Assembly (NCBI GenBank): GCA_016794525.1
Contig: JAEUJY010000011.1
Location: 1-55,110 of the forward strand
Reading direction: 5' to 3'
DNA from: Myxococcales bacterium
GTDB taxonomy: Bacteria; Myxococcota_A; Polyangia; Haliangiales; Haliangiaceae
DNA length: 55,110 nt
Made by a program: the position numbers and the translations under genes. This document shows positions 44,904 to 52,578 of the stretch, one piece after another. How positions within the stretch are numbered: position 1 is the stretch's first letter; every line of letters starts with the position of its first letter. The notes beneath the pieces are model-generated. The model saw nothing but the letters and a program-made list of their open reading frames with translations, was not told where the DNA came from and did not search any database.

Positions 44904-47201
44904 ATGTCCTACCAGCTCGACCGCGAGTTCGAGGGTTCGCACGACACCGCCAGCTCGGCCCGGGGCGCCCCCGGGAAGCGGAGCCTCACCGATCGACTGC
45001 AGCGCAAGGCGGCCGACGCGGCGTCGCCCGCCAGCGCGGCGCCGCCCCCGAAGTACGTCGACCCGACGCTCGGCGATGCGGCCTTCGTCGATCAGCTGCT
45101 GGCGATGCCGGTGCAATGCCGCGGGGGGGACGCGGCGGGGCCCGAGGCGATGCACGCGCTGGCGGCGCAGGGAACCGCGGGGAGCGGCGGTGCGCTGCCG
45201 TTCCTCGACCAGATCCAGCTGGCGTTTGGGAGCCACGACGTCACCGGCGTCCGGGCGCACACCGACGACCGGGCCGCCGCGGCTGCCAGCAGCATGGGCG
45301 CGACCGCGTTTGCGACGGGCAACCACGTGGCCTTCGGGGGCACGCCCGACCTGCACACGGCGGCCCACGAGGCGGCGCACGTGGTGCAGCAGCGCGCGGG
45401 TGTCCACCTCGCCGGTGGCGTCGGCGCGGCGGGCGATGCCTACGAACGTCACGCCGACGAGGTCGCCGACGCCGTGGTGCGCGGGGAGTCCGCCGAGTTC
45501 CTGCTCGGACCCGCCGGCGCGCCGTCGGCGGCGATCCAGCGCCACGCCATCCAGCACAAGGCGCCGCGCAAGGGCGGCAACGCGAAGGACGACTCCGTCG
45601 CGATGCTCGACGACGACGACTTTCTCCACGCGTTCGCGGGCTACACCGCGTTCAGCTCGTTCCGCAGCCTGAGCGCCGGTGGCCACCCGGTGGCGAAGAC
45701 CCCGATTAGCGATCCGAAGCTCGACGCCGCGCTGCAGGGCGTGCGCGAGACGGTGCTCGCGATCCAGGACGACCGGCAGGCGGATCACATCAAGCGCGCG
45801 CTCGACCTCTGGGGCACGCATCGCGCGGCGGTCCAGGCGGTGCTCGCGCGCGCCGACAAGCGCGGCGCCGACTGGCACAAGGACCTGAAGCGCGCCCACG
45901 AGGGCTTCGAACGGATGGAGACGTACACGGTCGACACCGCGGCGCAGGACGCGATCGACCGGGGCGTGAAGGACCTCGGCGGCGACTTCAAGGTCGAGGC
46001 GAAGCTCCACCAGGCGGAGTACGCGGCGGCGCGTGCCGCGATGCTCGAGGTCGTGCAGGTGCTCGGCAAGGCCAAGCACCTCCCCGACGCCGCGAACCTG
46101 CACCAGCAGGTCGCCGACTTCGACGCGACGGCGCAGATCGTCACCAAGCACGAGACGCTCTCGGAGTCGCTCTCGGTCGCGGAGCGCGTCGGGCTCGCGA
46201 TCAAGGGCCAGCACCCGCTGGAGTGGCCGCGCCACATGCTCCGCGTCGCCAAGGCCATGATCCAGGGCGTCGCGATGCTCGGGAGCGCGGTGTGGAAGGC
46301 CAAGCCTGAGGCCGGCACGCTGTTCCGCCAGTTCGCCGAGCGGGTGATGAAAGACGGCGACTTCGCGGCGAAGTCGGCCAACGTGCTGGGCCAGGCGCTC
46401 AACGTGCTCCAGATCGCGAAGGGGCTCTACGATCTGATCGGCGGCCTCGCGAGCGGCGACAGCGATCGCGCGATCACCGGCGCGCGGAACGTGCTGTCCG
46501 GCGGCACCGGCGTCCTGATGACTGGCGCCGGCGCAGGCTTCGGCGCGTCGATGAGCGCGGCCGCGCTCGCGTACATCTTCGTCGAGACGATCCGTGAGTG
46601 CCTGAACGTCGGCAAGCTGCTGCGCGAGATCCCGCACGTGCAGGAGGTGATCGCGGTGACCCGCTTCGTCGAGGAGGCGGCCAGGCTGGGCGAGCCAGGC
46701 GCGCGCGCGTTCGCGGCGATCAGCGAGCGCTACGCGGGCCACACCTACGCGAACAACCCGACGATGCAGGCGGAGGTGCAGGCGCAGATCGAGGAGCACA
46801 TGAAGCTCGAGGCGAACAAGCTCTCGGCTGGCGTGAAGGCCAGGCTCAAGCCGAGCTTCGACGGCCGCGACCCGCACTCGCTCGGCAAGTACCAGGACGC
46901 GATCGCGGCGATGGGCCCGGAGGCGGTCGGGGCGCTTGCCTACATGACCGACAACAAGCCGGACGATCCGGGGACCGTCGCGTGGAACGCGAACAAGCTG
47001 TTCAACGGGATCGGTCGCATGGGGCAATGGGTGCAGGTCGCGCACGGCGCCCACCGCGACAACGCCGAGAACAAGAAGAAGCGCGATCAGCTCGACAAGC
47101 AGGTCGACGGCGAGTGGAAGAAGGAGGAGGACAAGCGCCGCGACTGGGAGCGGCCGCCTCAGGGGCCGACCGACGAGGAGCTCGAGGAGTCGATGCGCTG
47201 A
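44904..47201 (+). CDS. DUF4157 (eCIS-core-type) protein with HExxH motif
   Basis: The 765-residue product has a DUF4157 domain at about residues 95-200, with [37 protein letters not shown], and [14 protein letters not shown] (H155, E156, H159, zinc-protease motif). Such domains are found in proteins loaded by extracellular contractile injection systems and as orphans in myxobacteria. The C-terminal 500 residues are unassigned, with a Lys/Arg/Glu-rich helical region and a Gly/Ala-rich hydrophobic patch ([23 protein letters not shown]). Codon use differs from neighbours (CTC where others use CTG), hinting at transfer. No sheath, tube or spike gene is in the window. ATG 44904 is the start by domain logic; no clear ribosome site. 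Confidence 0.85.
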   Translation: MSYQLDREFEGSHDTASSARGAPGKRSLTDRLQRKAADAASPASAAPPPKYVDPTLGDAAFVDQLLAMPVQCRGGDAAGPEAMHALAAQGTAGSGGALPFLDQIQLAFGSHDVTGVRAHTDDRAAAAASSMGATAFATGNHVAFGGTPDLHTAAHEAAHVVQQRAGVHLAGGVGAAGDAYERHADEVADAVVRGESAEFLLGPAGAPSAAIQRHAIQHKAPRKGGNAKDDSVAMLDDDDFLHAFAGYTAFSSFRSLSAGGHPVAKTPISDPKLDAALQGVRETVLAIQDDRQADHIKRALDLWGTHRAAVQAVLARADKRGADWHKDLKRAHEGFERMETYTVDTAAQDAIDRGVKDLGGDFKVEAKLHQAEYAAARAAMLEVVQVLGKAKHLPDAANLHQQVADFDATAQIVTKHETLSESLSVAERVGLAIKGQHPLEWPRHMLRVAKAMIQGVAMLGSAVWKAKPEAGTLFRQFAERVMKDGDFAAKSANVLGQALNVLQIAKGLYDLIGGLASGDSDRAITGARNVLSGGTGVLMTGAGAGFGASMSAAALAYIFVETIRECLNVGKLLREIPHVQEVIAVTRFVEEAARLGEPGARAFAAISERYAGHTYANNPTMQAEVQAQIEEHMKLEANKLSAGVKARLKPSFDGRDPHSLGKYQDAIAAMGPEAVGALAYMTDNKPDDPGTVAWNANKLFNGIGRMGQWVQVAHGAHRDNAENKKKRDQLDKQVDGEWKKEEDKRRDWERPPQGPTDEELEESMR

Positions 47202-47248
47202 CCGCCGGCGGGCGACGGGGCGCGGGCGAGGTAGCGCGGGGCCCGTCG

Positions 47249-49756
47249 TCAGGGGCGTCGAGTCTGGAGGTGCTCGAGGTTGCGCCGCCACCCGGCGACG
47301 TTCGCGGAGTCCATGCCGGTGCGCGCGGCGATCGCGAGCAGGTCGCGGTAGATCGCCGCGGCGTCGGCCCGGCGGCCGGCCTCCCGCAGGACGTCGCCGA
47401 CCGTCGAGCGGAGCGCGAGCAAGACGGCGTCGTCGGGATCGAGCGCCGCGGCGCCGAGCGCGACGGCCCGCTCGGCGTCGGCGATGGCCTCGGCGTGGCG
47501 GCCGAGGTAGGCGAGGATCGAGGCGCGGGTCGAGATCGCGAGGGCGGTGTCGACGGCGGCGGGGTCGCGGCGGGTGCGGACCCGCACCGCCTGGTCGGCG
47601 GCGATCAGCGCGGCGGGGTACGTCTCCTGATCGCGCAGCACCTGGGCGACGTCGAGGTAGACGCCGGCGGCGTCGGCGGTGTCGGGGCCGAACGCGCGAT
47701 CGAACAGCGCGATGGCCTCGCGCAGCGGCGGCAGCGCGGCGTCGTAGCGGCCGGCGTACCAGTGGGCCTCGCCGAGCGACTGCAGCAGGCCGGCGAGCTG
47801 CGCCGCGACCGGCGAGCCCGGCTGGTCGGCGCCGGCGCGCTGCAAGAGCTGGCGGGCCTGATCGAGCGCCGCGAGCGCGCCGTCGGCGTCGCCGGCCGCG
47901 GTGAGCACGTCGGCCTCGTTGGTCAGGACCTCGGCGCGGACCAGCGGCGGATCGCCGGCGCGGGCCGCGGCGGCGCGGGCCGCCAGCATCATGACCCGGG
48001 CCTCGTCGGGCTGGCCCTGGAACTGCGCGGTCAGGCGGCCCATCAGCGACCAGGTCTTGGCGGCCTCGACGTCGTCGCCGCCGCGCGCCGCGACCTCGGT
48101 CAGCTCGCGGAGGAAGCCCAGGCCGCCGGGGATGTCGCCGGTCACGACCGCGATGCGCCAGCGCAGCCCGATCGCCTTCGACAGCGTCAGCTCGTGGCCG
48201 AGCGCGCGCGCGCGGGCGATGATCGCGTCGGCGCGGGCGGCCAGCCCGTCGGTGGCGCCGGCGCGGCGGTCGGCGTTGGCGCGATCGACGTCGGCGAGGA
48301 TCGCCGTGGCCTCGGCGCGGGCCGCCGGCGCCGCGGGCAGCGCCTGGGCCGCGAGCAGCGCCTCGGGGTCGGCGCAGCCGTCGAGCGGCGCGATCGTCGT
48401 GGTCGCCTTGATCGCGCCCTCGAGCGCGATCGCGTCGCCGGCGCCGTCGAGCGCGCGCACCGCGCCGTCGAGCCCGGCGAGCCAGCGGTCGAGGCACGCC
48501 ATCCGCGCGTCGAGCGCGGTGTCCGACTGGCGGTGTTCGACGCGGGTCGCGCGGCAGGTCTCGACGAACATGTCGCGCCACGCCGGCGCCGCGCGATCGA
48601 ACACCGCCGCGGCCGCCGCGTGGCGGGCCGCGCCGTAGGCCGGATCGATCGTCGCGAGGCGGGTGGCGAGCGAGGCCTTGCGCGTGGTGCCCCACACCGC
48701 GTCGAGGCGCGCGTCGGGCGGCGCGCACACCTCGGCGACCGCGTGGTCGCCGCGGTCGGCGGCGAGCGCGGCCCCGCCGGCTGCCAGCACCACCGCCGCG
48801 CCCGCGGCCAGCACCCCGGCGCGCCGCCGCCGCGTCATCCGCTCGGTCATCGCGTCGAGCAACGCGGCGACGCTGGGCCAGCGCTGCGCCGGCGCGACGG
48901 CGAGCCCGCGATCGAGCAGCGCCCACAGCCACGCCGGCGCGTCGCGCGCCGCGCCCGGCGAGGTCGGCCGGCGTCGCCCGGCGATCACCGCGGCGCGCAG
49001 TTCGTCGACGGTGTCGCCCGCGAACGGCGGCTGCTGCGCGAGCGCCATCCACAGCGCGACGCAGAACGCGAACTGATCGCTGCGGGCGTCGACCTCGCCG
49101 CCCTGCCACTGTTCGGGCGCCATGTACGTCGGCGTGCCGACCACCGCGCCGTCGACGCTGAGGCTGCGCCCGAGGTCGGCCGCCGCCGCGCTGTCGACGT
49201 GGACGCCGCTCTCGGCGAGCCCGAAATCGCTGACCCGCGGCCGTCCGTCCTGGCCGATCAGCACGTTCTCGGGCTTGAAGTCGCGGTGGACCAGGCCGGC
49301 GTCGTGCGCGGCCTGCAAGCCGCGGCCGGCGGCGACGAACATCGCGACGATCTCGCGCCAGCCGGGGGCGTCGTCGGCCAGCCACGCCTTGAGCGTGCGG
49401 CCGTCGACCAGCTCCATCGCGACGAAGACCTGCTCGCCGGCGCGGCCGACCTCGTAGACCGTCACCGCGTTGGGGTGCGCCAGCTTGGCCATCGCCTGGG
49501 CCTCGCGATGCAGCGTCAGCCGCGCCTCGACGCCGGCGCCGCCGTGGCGCAGCACCTTGATCGCCACCTTGCGGTCGAGCTCGGGATCGAAGGCCGACAG
49601 CACCACGCCCATGCCGCCGGCGCCCAGCGCTCCGAGGACGACGAAGCGGCCGATCGTGCCGCCCGGCGCGAGCGCTGGCGCGCCGCCCGACGCCGGCCCC
49701 GCGGCGCTGGCGCCCGCCGCGTCGCGCACCGGCAGGGTCTCGTCGCCGCTCGCCAT
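47249..49756 (-). CDS. Ser/Thr protein kinase with C-terminal TPR repeats
   Basis: The 835-residue protein has a kinase domain at about 35-300: GAGGMGVVLSAFD, K67 (VAIKVLRHG), HRDFKPEN with D159, D177-F-G and APEQW. A basic RRRRAG stretch and hydrophobic helix (VLAAGAAVVLAAGGAALA, about 313-331) come next. The rest (350-835) is helical with TPR-like units (ADVLTAAGDADGALAALDQARQLL, AAGVYLDVAQVLRDQETYPAALIAADQA, ADAAAIYRDLLAIAARTG). TPR modules usually bind partner proteins. ATG 49756 is the start, with a TACCCT box 6 nt upstream. It converges with the DUF4157 gene, 47 bp apart. Confidence 0.93.
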   Translation of the reverse strand: MASGDETLPVRDAAGASAAGPASGGAPALAPGGTIGRFVVLGALGAGGMGVVLSAFDPELDRKVAIKVLRHGGAGVEARLTLHREAQAMAKLAHPNAVTVYEVGRAGEQVFVAMELVDGRTLKAWLADDAPGWREIVAMFVAAGRGLQAAHDAGLVHRDFKPENVLIGQDGRPRVSDFGLAESGVHVDSAAAADLGRSLSVDGAVVGTPTYMAPEQWQGGEVDARSDQFAFCVALWMALAQQPPFAGDTVDELRAAVIAGRRRPTSPGAARDAPAWLWALLDRGLAVAPAQRWPSVAALLDAMTERMTRRRRAGVLAAGAAVVLAAGGAALAADRGDHAVAEVCAPPDARLDAVWGTTRKASLATRLATIDPAYGAARHAAAAAVFDRAAPAWRDMFVETCRATRVEHRQSDTALDARMACLDRWLAGLDGAVRALDGAGDAIALEGAIKATTTIAPLDGCADPEALLAAQALPAAPAARAEATAILADVDRANADRRAGATDGLAARADAIIARARALGHELTLSKAIGLRWRIAVVTGDIPGGLGFLRELTEVAARGGDDVEAAKTWSLMGRLTAQFQGQPDEARVMMLAARAAAARAGDPPLVRAEVLTNEADVLTAAGDADGALAALDQARQLLQRAGADQPGSPVAAQLAGLLQSLGEAHWYAGRYDAALPPLREAIALFDRAFGPDTADAAGVYLDVAQVLRDQETYPAALIAADQAVRVRTRRDPAAVDTALAISTRASILAYLGRHAEAIADAERAVALGAAALDPDDAVLLALRSTVGDVLREAGRRADAAAIYRDLLAIAARTGMDSANVAGWRRNLEHLQTRRP

Positions 49757-49762
49757 CGCGCG

Positions 49763-49768
49763 AGGGTA
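49763..49768 (-). promoter_or_regulatory. -10 box of the TPR kinase gene (leaderless)
   Basis: TACCCT on the minus strand ends 6 nt before ATG 49756. Confidence 0.55.
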
Positions 49769-49825
49769 GCGCAGCGTGGCAGCACACCGTGAGCGCCGAT
49801 CACGCGCCGGCGGCCGTGGGCGCCG

Positions 49826-51424
49826 TCACAGCGCCACGCCCATGGCGATGCGGATCCCGCGCGCGTGGTGGAACTCGTCGAGCTGGTACGAGATCCAGCC
49901 GCCGCCGATCTCGATCGTCCGCGCGCCGGCCGGGATCCGCAGGAAGTAGAGCTGGCGGCCCTCGGTGTCGACCTCGTCGGCCGCCGCCACGCGACGGACG
50001 TGGGTGTACTCGAAGCGGAACCAGGCGAGCCGGAGCCCGCCGCTGATCAGGACGTAGGGCGCCGCCGGGAGCTCCTCGGCCGAGGTCCCCACCGCGTCGG
50101 CGCCGAACCCCGCGGCCAGCGTCACGTCGATCGGCAACGGCAGGCGGAGCCCGGCCCGCGCCTCGGCGGTCCAGGTCAGCGGGCCGCCCAGCGGGACCAG
50201 CTCGCCGCGCAGGTCGAGGCGCAGCGACTTCGCGACGTGCTCCCAGCGCGCGCCGACGCCGAGCCCGTACTCGAAGTCGCGCCCGACGATGGTCGACTCG
50301 AACATCGCCACCTCGAGCTGCGCGGTGGGATGGGCCCACCACTGCCGCGGCCGCCAGCGCGGTCGCGTGGGCGCGGGGCCATCGGGCGTGATCGCGGGCG
50401 GCGGCCCCGCGGGCACCACCGACGGCAGGATCGCGGGCGCCACCGCCGCCGCGGCCCTGGCGGCGACCAGCCGGGCTACCAGCTCGAGGCCGTCGATGAG
50501 GCGCTCGTGCTGCGCGTCCGAGTGATCCACCGCGCCGACGTGCGCGATCAGCGCGCCGGTCGCGACGCGCGCGCACAGGAAGCTCCCGAACACCCCGGCG
50601 TCGAGCAGGTAGGGCTCGTAGCCCTGGGCGATCCCACCGGCGACGTCGAGGAGCGGCGCCGGGGCGTCGGCCACCGAGCCGGGGCGCGACGGGCGCGACA
50701 CGTCGTCGAGCAGCTGCCGCGAGCACGGGCGCGCGTCGGTCCGGAACCGGACCGGCTGCTCCGGCACCAGGCCGGCCCAGGCGTCCCACCGGGGCTGGGC
50801 CGGGCCCGGCATGGACTCGCCCAGCCCGTCCTGTTCCTGGGAGACCAGCGTCGACGGCCAGGCGGCGGCGGGGACCTCGATCGCCAGCGACGGGAAGACC
50901 AGCTGCCCCGACGGGCTGACCGGGCTGACGCGCGCGACCGCCGCGGCCACCCGCTGCGCGCCCGCGTCGTCGAGCTGGGCGGCGCCGAGCTCGACCGTCA
51001 GCGCGACGCCGCTGCGATCGACGCACAGCCGGGTCGCGCCGCCAGCGGCGAGCGCGTGGGGGCCGTAGCCGACGTCGGTCGCCCAGCGCGGGGCCGGGCC
51101 GATGATCGGGTCGGCCGGGCGCTGCTGGGCCCGCTGCCAGTGCGTGGCCAGGTCGGCGCATCGCTCGAAGCCGTGCATCCGGTCCCGCGTGAAGTCGGCG
51201 TGGTGGACGAGCACGTCGACGCCGCCGACCGTGATCCGGTGGCCAGCGCCCGCCGGCGCGATCCGCCAGGCGGGGTCGGCGTCGAGCCAGACCCCGACCG
51301 CGGGCAGGTGGGTGGGCGTGCCGGCCGCCGCCGGCGCCGCGCCAGCCGCGAGCGCCAGGAGCCAGCCGGCGAGCTGTGCGCCAGCGCGCCCGCGCATCGG
51401 GCCGGGCCTCGTCGAAGGTGCCAT
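49826..51424 (-). CDS. Exported hypothetical protein with barrel-like C-terminus
   Basis: ATG 51424 opens the frame; ATG 51397 gives a compact signal peptide (MRGRAGAQLAGWLLALAAGAAPAAAG) and may be the true start. The N-terminal 300 residues contain paired Cys (FERCADL, RLCVDR, ARPCSRQL, SFLCARV) and a D/H-rich region. After a Pro-rich hinge, residues about 370-532 have alternating short strands (QLEVAMFESTIVGRDFEYGLGVGARWEHV, LRLDLRGELVPLGG, YVLISGGLRLAWFRFEYTHVR) ending in IRIAMGVAL, like a small outer-membrane barrel. No family is recognised. It is next to the sigma factor gene on the same strand, about 49 bp downstream, and may be under its control. Confidence 0.75.
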   Translation of the reverse strand: MAPSTRPGPMRGRAGAQLAGWLLALAAGAAPAAAGTPTHLPAVGVWLDADPAWRIAPAGAGHRITVGGVDVLVHHADFTRDRMHGFERCADLATHWQRAQQRPADPIIGPAPRWATDVGYGPHALAAGGATRLCVDRSGVALTVELGAAQLDDAGAQRVAAAVARVSPVSPSGQLVFPSLAIEVPAAAWPSTLVSQEQDGLGESMPGPAQPRWDAWAGLVPEQPVRFRTDARPCSRQLLDDVSRPSRPGSVADAPAPLLDVAGGIAQGYEPYLLDAGVFGSFLCARVATGALIAHVGAVDHSDAQHERLIDGLELVARLVAARAAAAVAPAILPSVVPAGPPPAITPDGPAPTRPRWRPRQWWAHPTAQLEVAMFESTIVGRDFEYGLGVGARWEHVAKSLRLDLRGELVPLGGPLTWTAEARAGLRLPLPIDVTLAAGFGADAVGTSAEELPAAPYVLISGGLRLAWFRFEYTHVRRVAAADEVDTEGRQLYFLRIPAGARTIEIGGGWISYQLDEFHHARGIRIAMGVAL

Positions 51425-51472
51425 GTCCGGACAAGCGGACCGCCGGGGCCGGACGTCAGGCGCGCGGCGCGA

Positions 51473-52507
51473 TCACCCGAACAGCTCGGGCCAGGCGCCG
51501 CGGAACCGCGCGCGCAGGCGGGCCTGGGCCGCCCGCACCAGCGCCTGGGCGGCGCGGGCGTCTGGCAGCGCCAGCGCGGCGGCGATCGCGTCGAAGCCGG
51601 CCTCGTCGAGCCACAGCCGCAGCGCCGCCTGCATCGGCGGCGGGAACTCGCCGATGTGGGCGGTGATCTCGGTCAGCGCCTGCCGGACCCCGAGCAGCGT
51701 CGACAGCGGCGGGCGCTCGCCGCGTTCGGGCGCGTCGTCGAGGCGATCGGCGCCGCTGGTGGCGTCGCGCTTGCTCGCGGCGGGCAGCGGGCGGACGGCG
51801 AAGCCGCGGGCCGCGATCACCCGCTCGAGCTCGTCGGCGCGGATCCGCGCCGGCCGGTACCGCACGACGAGGCGCGTCGTCGCGGGATCGTCCTCGACCT
51901 CGACCACGCCGTCGAGGGCGGCCAGCGCGTCGACCAGCGCGGGGCGATCGGGGGCACGATCGGGCGCGCCGTCCGCGGCGGCGACCTCGGCGGCCCAGCG
52001 CGCCACCGCGCGCCAGCCCAGCCGCTGCTTGACGTGGTCCTTGATCACGAACCGGGTCTGCAGCAGCAGCCAGCCGCGCAGCGGCGTGCCGGTGGTGACG
52101 TCGGCGTCGGCGTCGGCGGGCGTCGCGGGCGGATCGTCGGGCCCGCCGGCCAGCCGCGCCAGCCGGTCGACCAGCCCGGCCTCGTCGTGCTCGCCGGCCT
52201 CGTCGCGGGCGGCGGCCTCGGCCGCCGCGGCGTCGCGCTGGTACGCCAGGTAGCGGCGCAGCGCCGCGAAGTCGCGGTCGCACAGCCGATCGATCACGTC
52301 GACCAGCACCGCGCGCGGCTCGTCCTCGCCGGTGAGCCCGGTGCGGCGCAGCGCCGGGCTGCGCGCGGCCCAGCGCTCGACGTGCGGCGCGACGTGGATC
52401 AGCAGCCGCTGCCACGCTCGCTCCCGGGCCGTCGCGGCCGGGCCGGCGCAGACCTCCTCGACGAGCGCGTGGCAGGCGCGCTCGAACGCGGCGTCCCAGG
52501 CCGACAT
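51473..52507 (-). CDS. Atypical RNA polymerase sigma-70-like factor with inserted HMA-like domain
   Basis: The 344-residue protein begins MSAWDAAFERACHALVEEVC. The N-terminal half resembles sigma region 2 (RLLIHVAPHVERWAARS...DVIDRLCDRDFAALRRYLAY, then PLRGWLLLQTRFVIKDHVKQRLG). Residues about 187-239 read LVDALAALDGVVEVEDDPATTRLVVRYRPARIRADELERVIAARGFAV, a heavy-metal-associated (ferredoxin-like) pattern without CxxC. The C-terminal 60 residues fit region 4 (PPPMQAALRLWLDEAGFDAIAAALALPDARAAQALVRAAQARLRAR). The start ATG 52507 is chosen over ATG 52525 because a TACCAT box ends 8 nt upstream. Divergent from a kinase with a zinc-finger N-terminus. The sigma assignment rests on pattern and context. 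Confidence 0.72.
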   Translation of the reverse strand: MSAWDAAFERACHALVEEVCAGPAATARERAWQRLLIHVAPHVERWAARSPALRRTGLTGEDEPRAVLVDVIDRLCDRDFAALRRYLAYQRDAAAAEAAARDEAGEHDEAGLVDRLARLAGGPDDPPATPADADADVTTGTPLRGWLLLQTRFVIKDHVKQRLGWRAVARWAAEVAAADGAPDRAPDRPALVDALAALDGVVEVEDDPATTRLVVRYRPARIRADELERVIAARGFAVRPLPAASKRDATSGADRLDDAPERGERPPLSTLLGVRQALTEITAHIGEFPPPMQAALRLWLDEAGFDAIAAALALPDARAAQALVRAAQARLRARFRGAWPELFG

Positions 52508-52515
52508 GGGTGGCC

Positions 52516-52525
52516 ATGGTAGCAT
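52516..52525. promoter_or_regulatory. Overlapping opposed -10 boxes upstream of the sigma factor gene
   Basis: ATGGTAGCAT contains TACCAT on - (52516-52521), ending 8 nt before ATG 52507, and TAGCAT on + (52520-52525), sharing TA. On the + side the kinase ATG is 53 nt away, so that half is less certain. Confidence 0.45.
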
Positions 52526-52578
52526 CGCGCACGGGGCGGCTGACGTTCGCTGGTCGCGGTGCCGCTTCGATCTCGGCC

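Noticed and set aside
44904-47201. A complete extracellular contractile injection system locus
   Set aside because: Only the DUF4157 protein is present; no sheath, tube, baseplate or ATPase gene flanks it.
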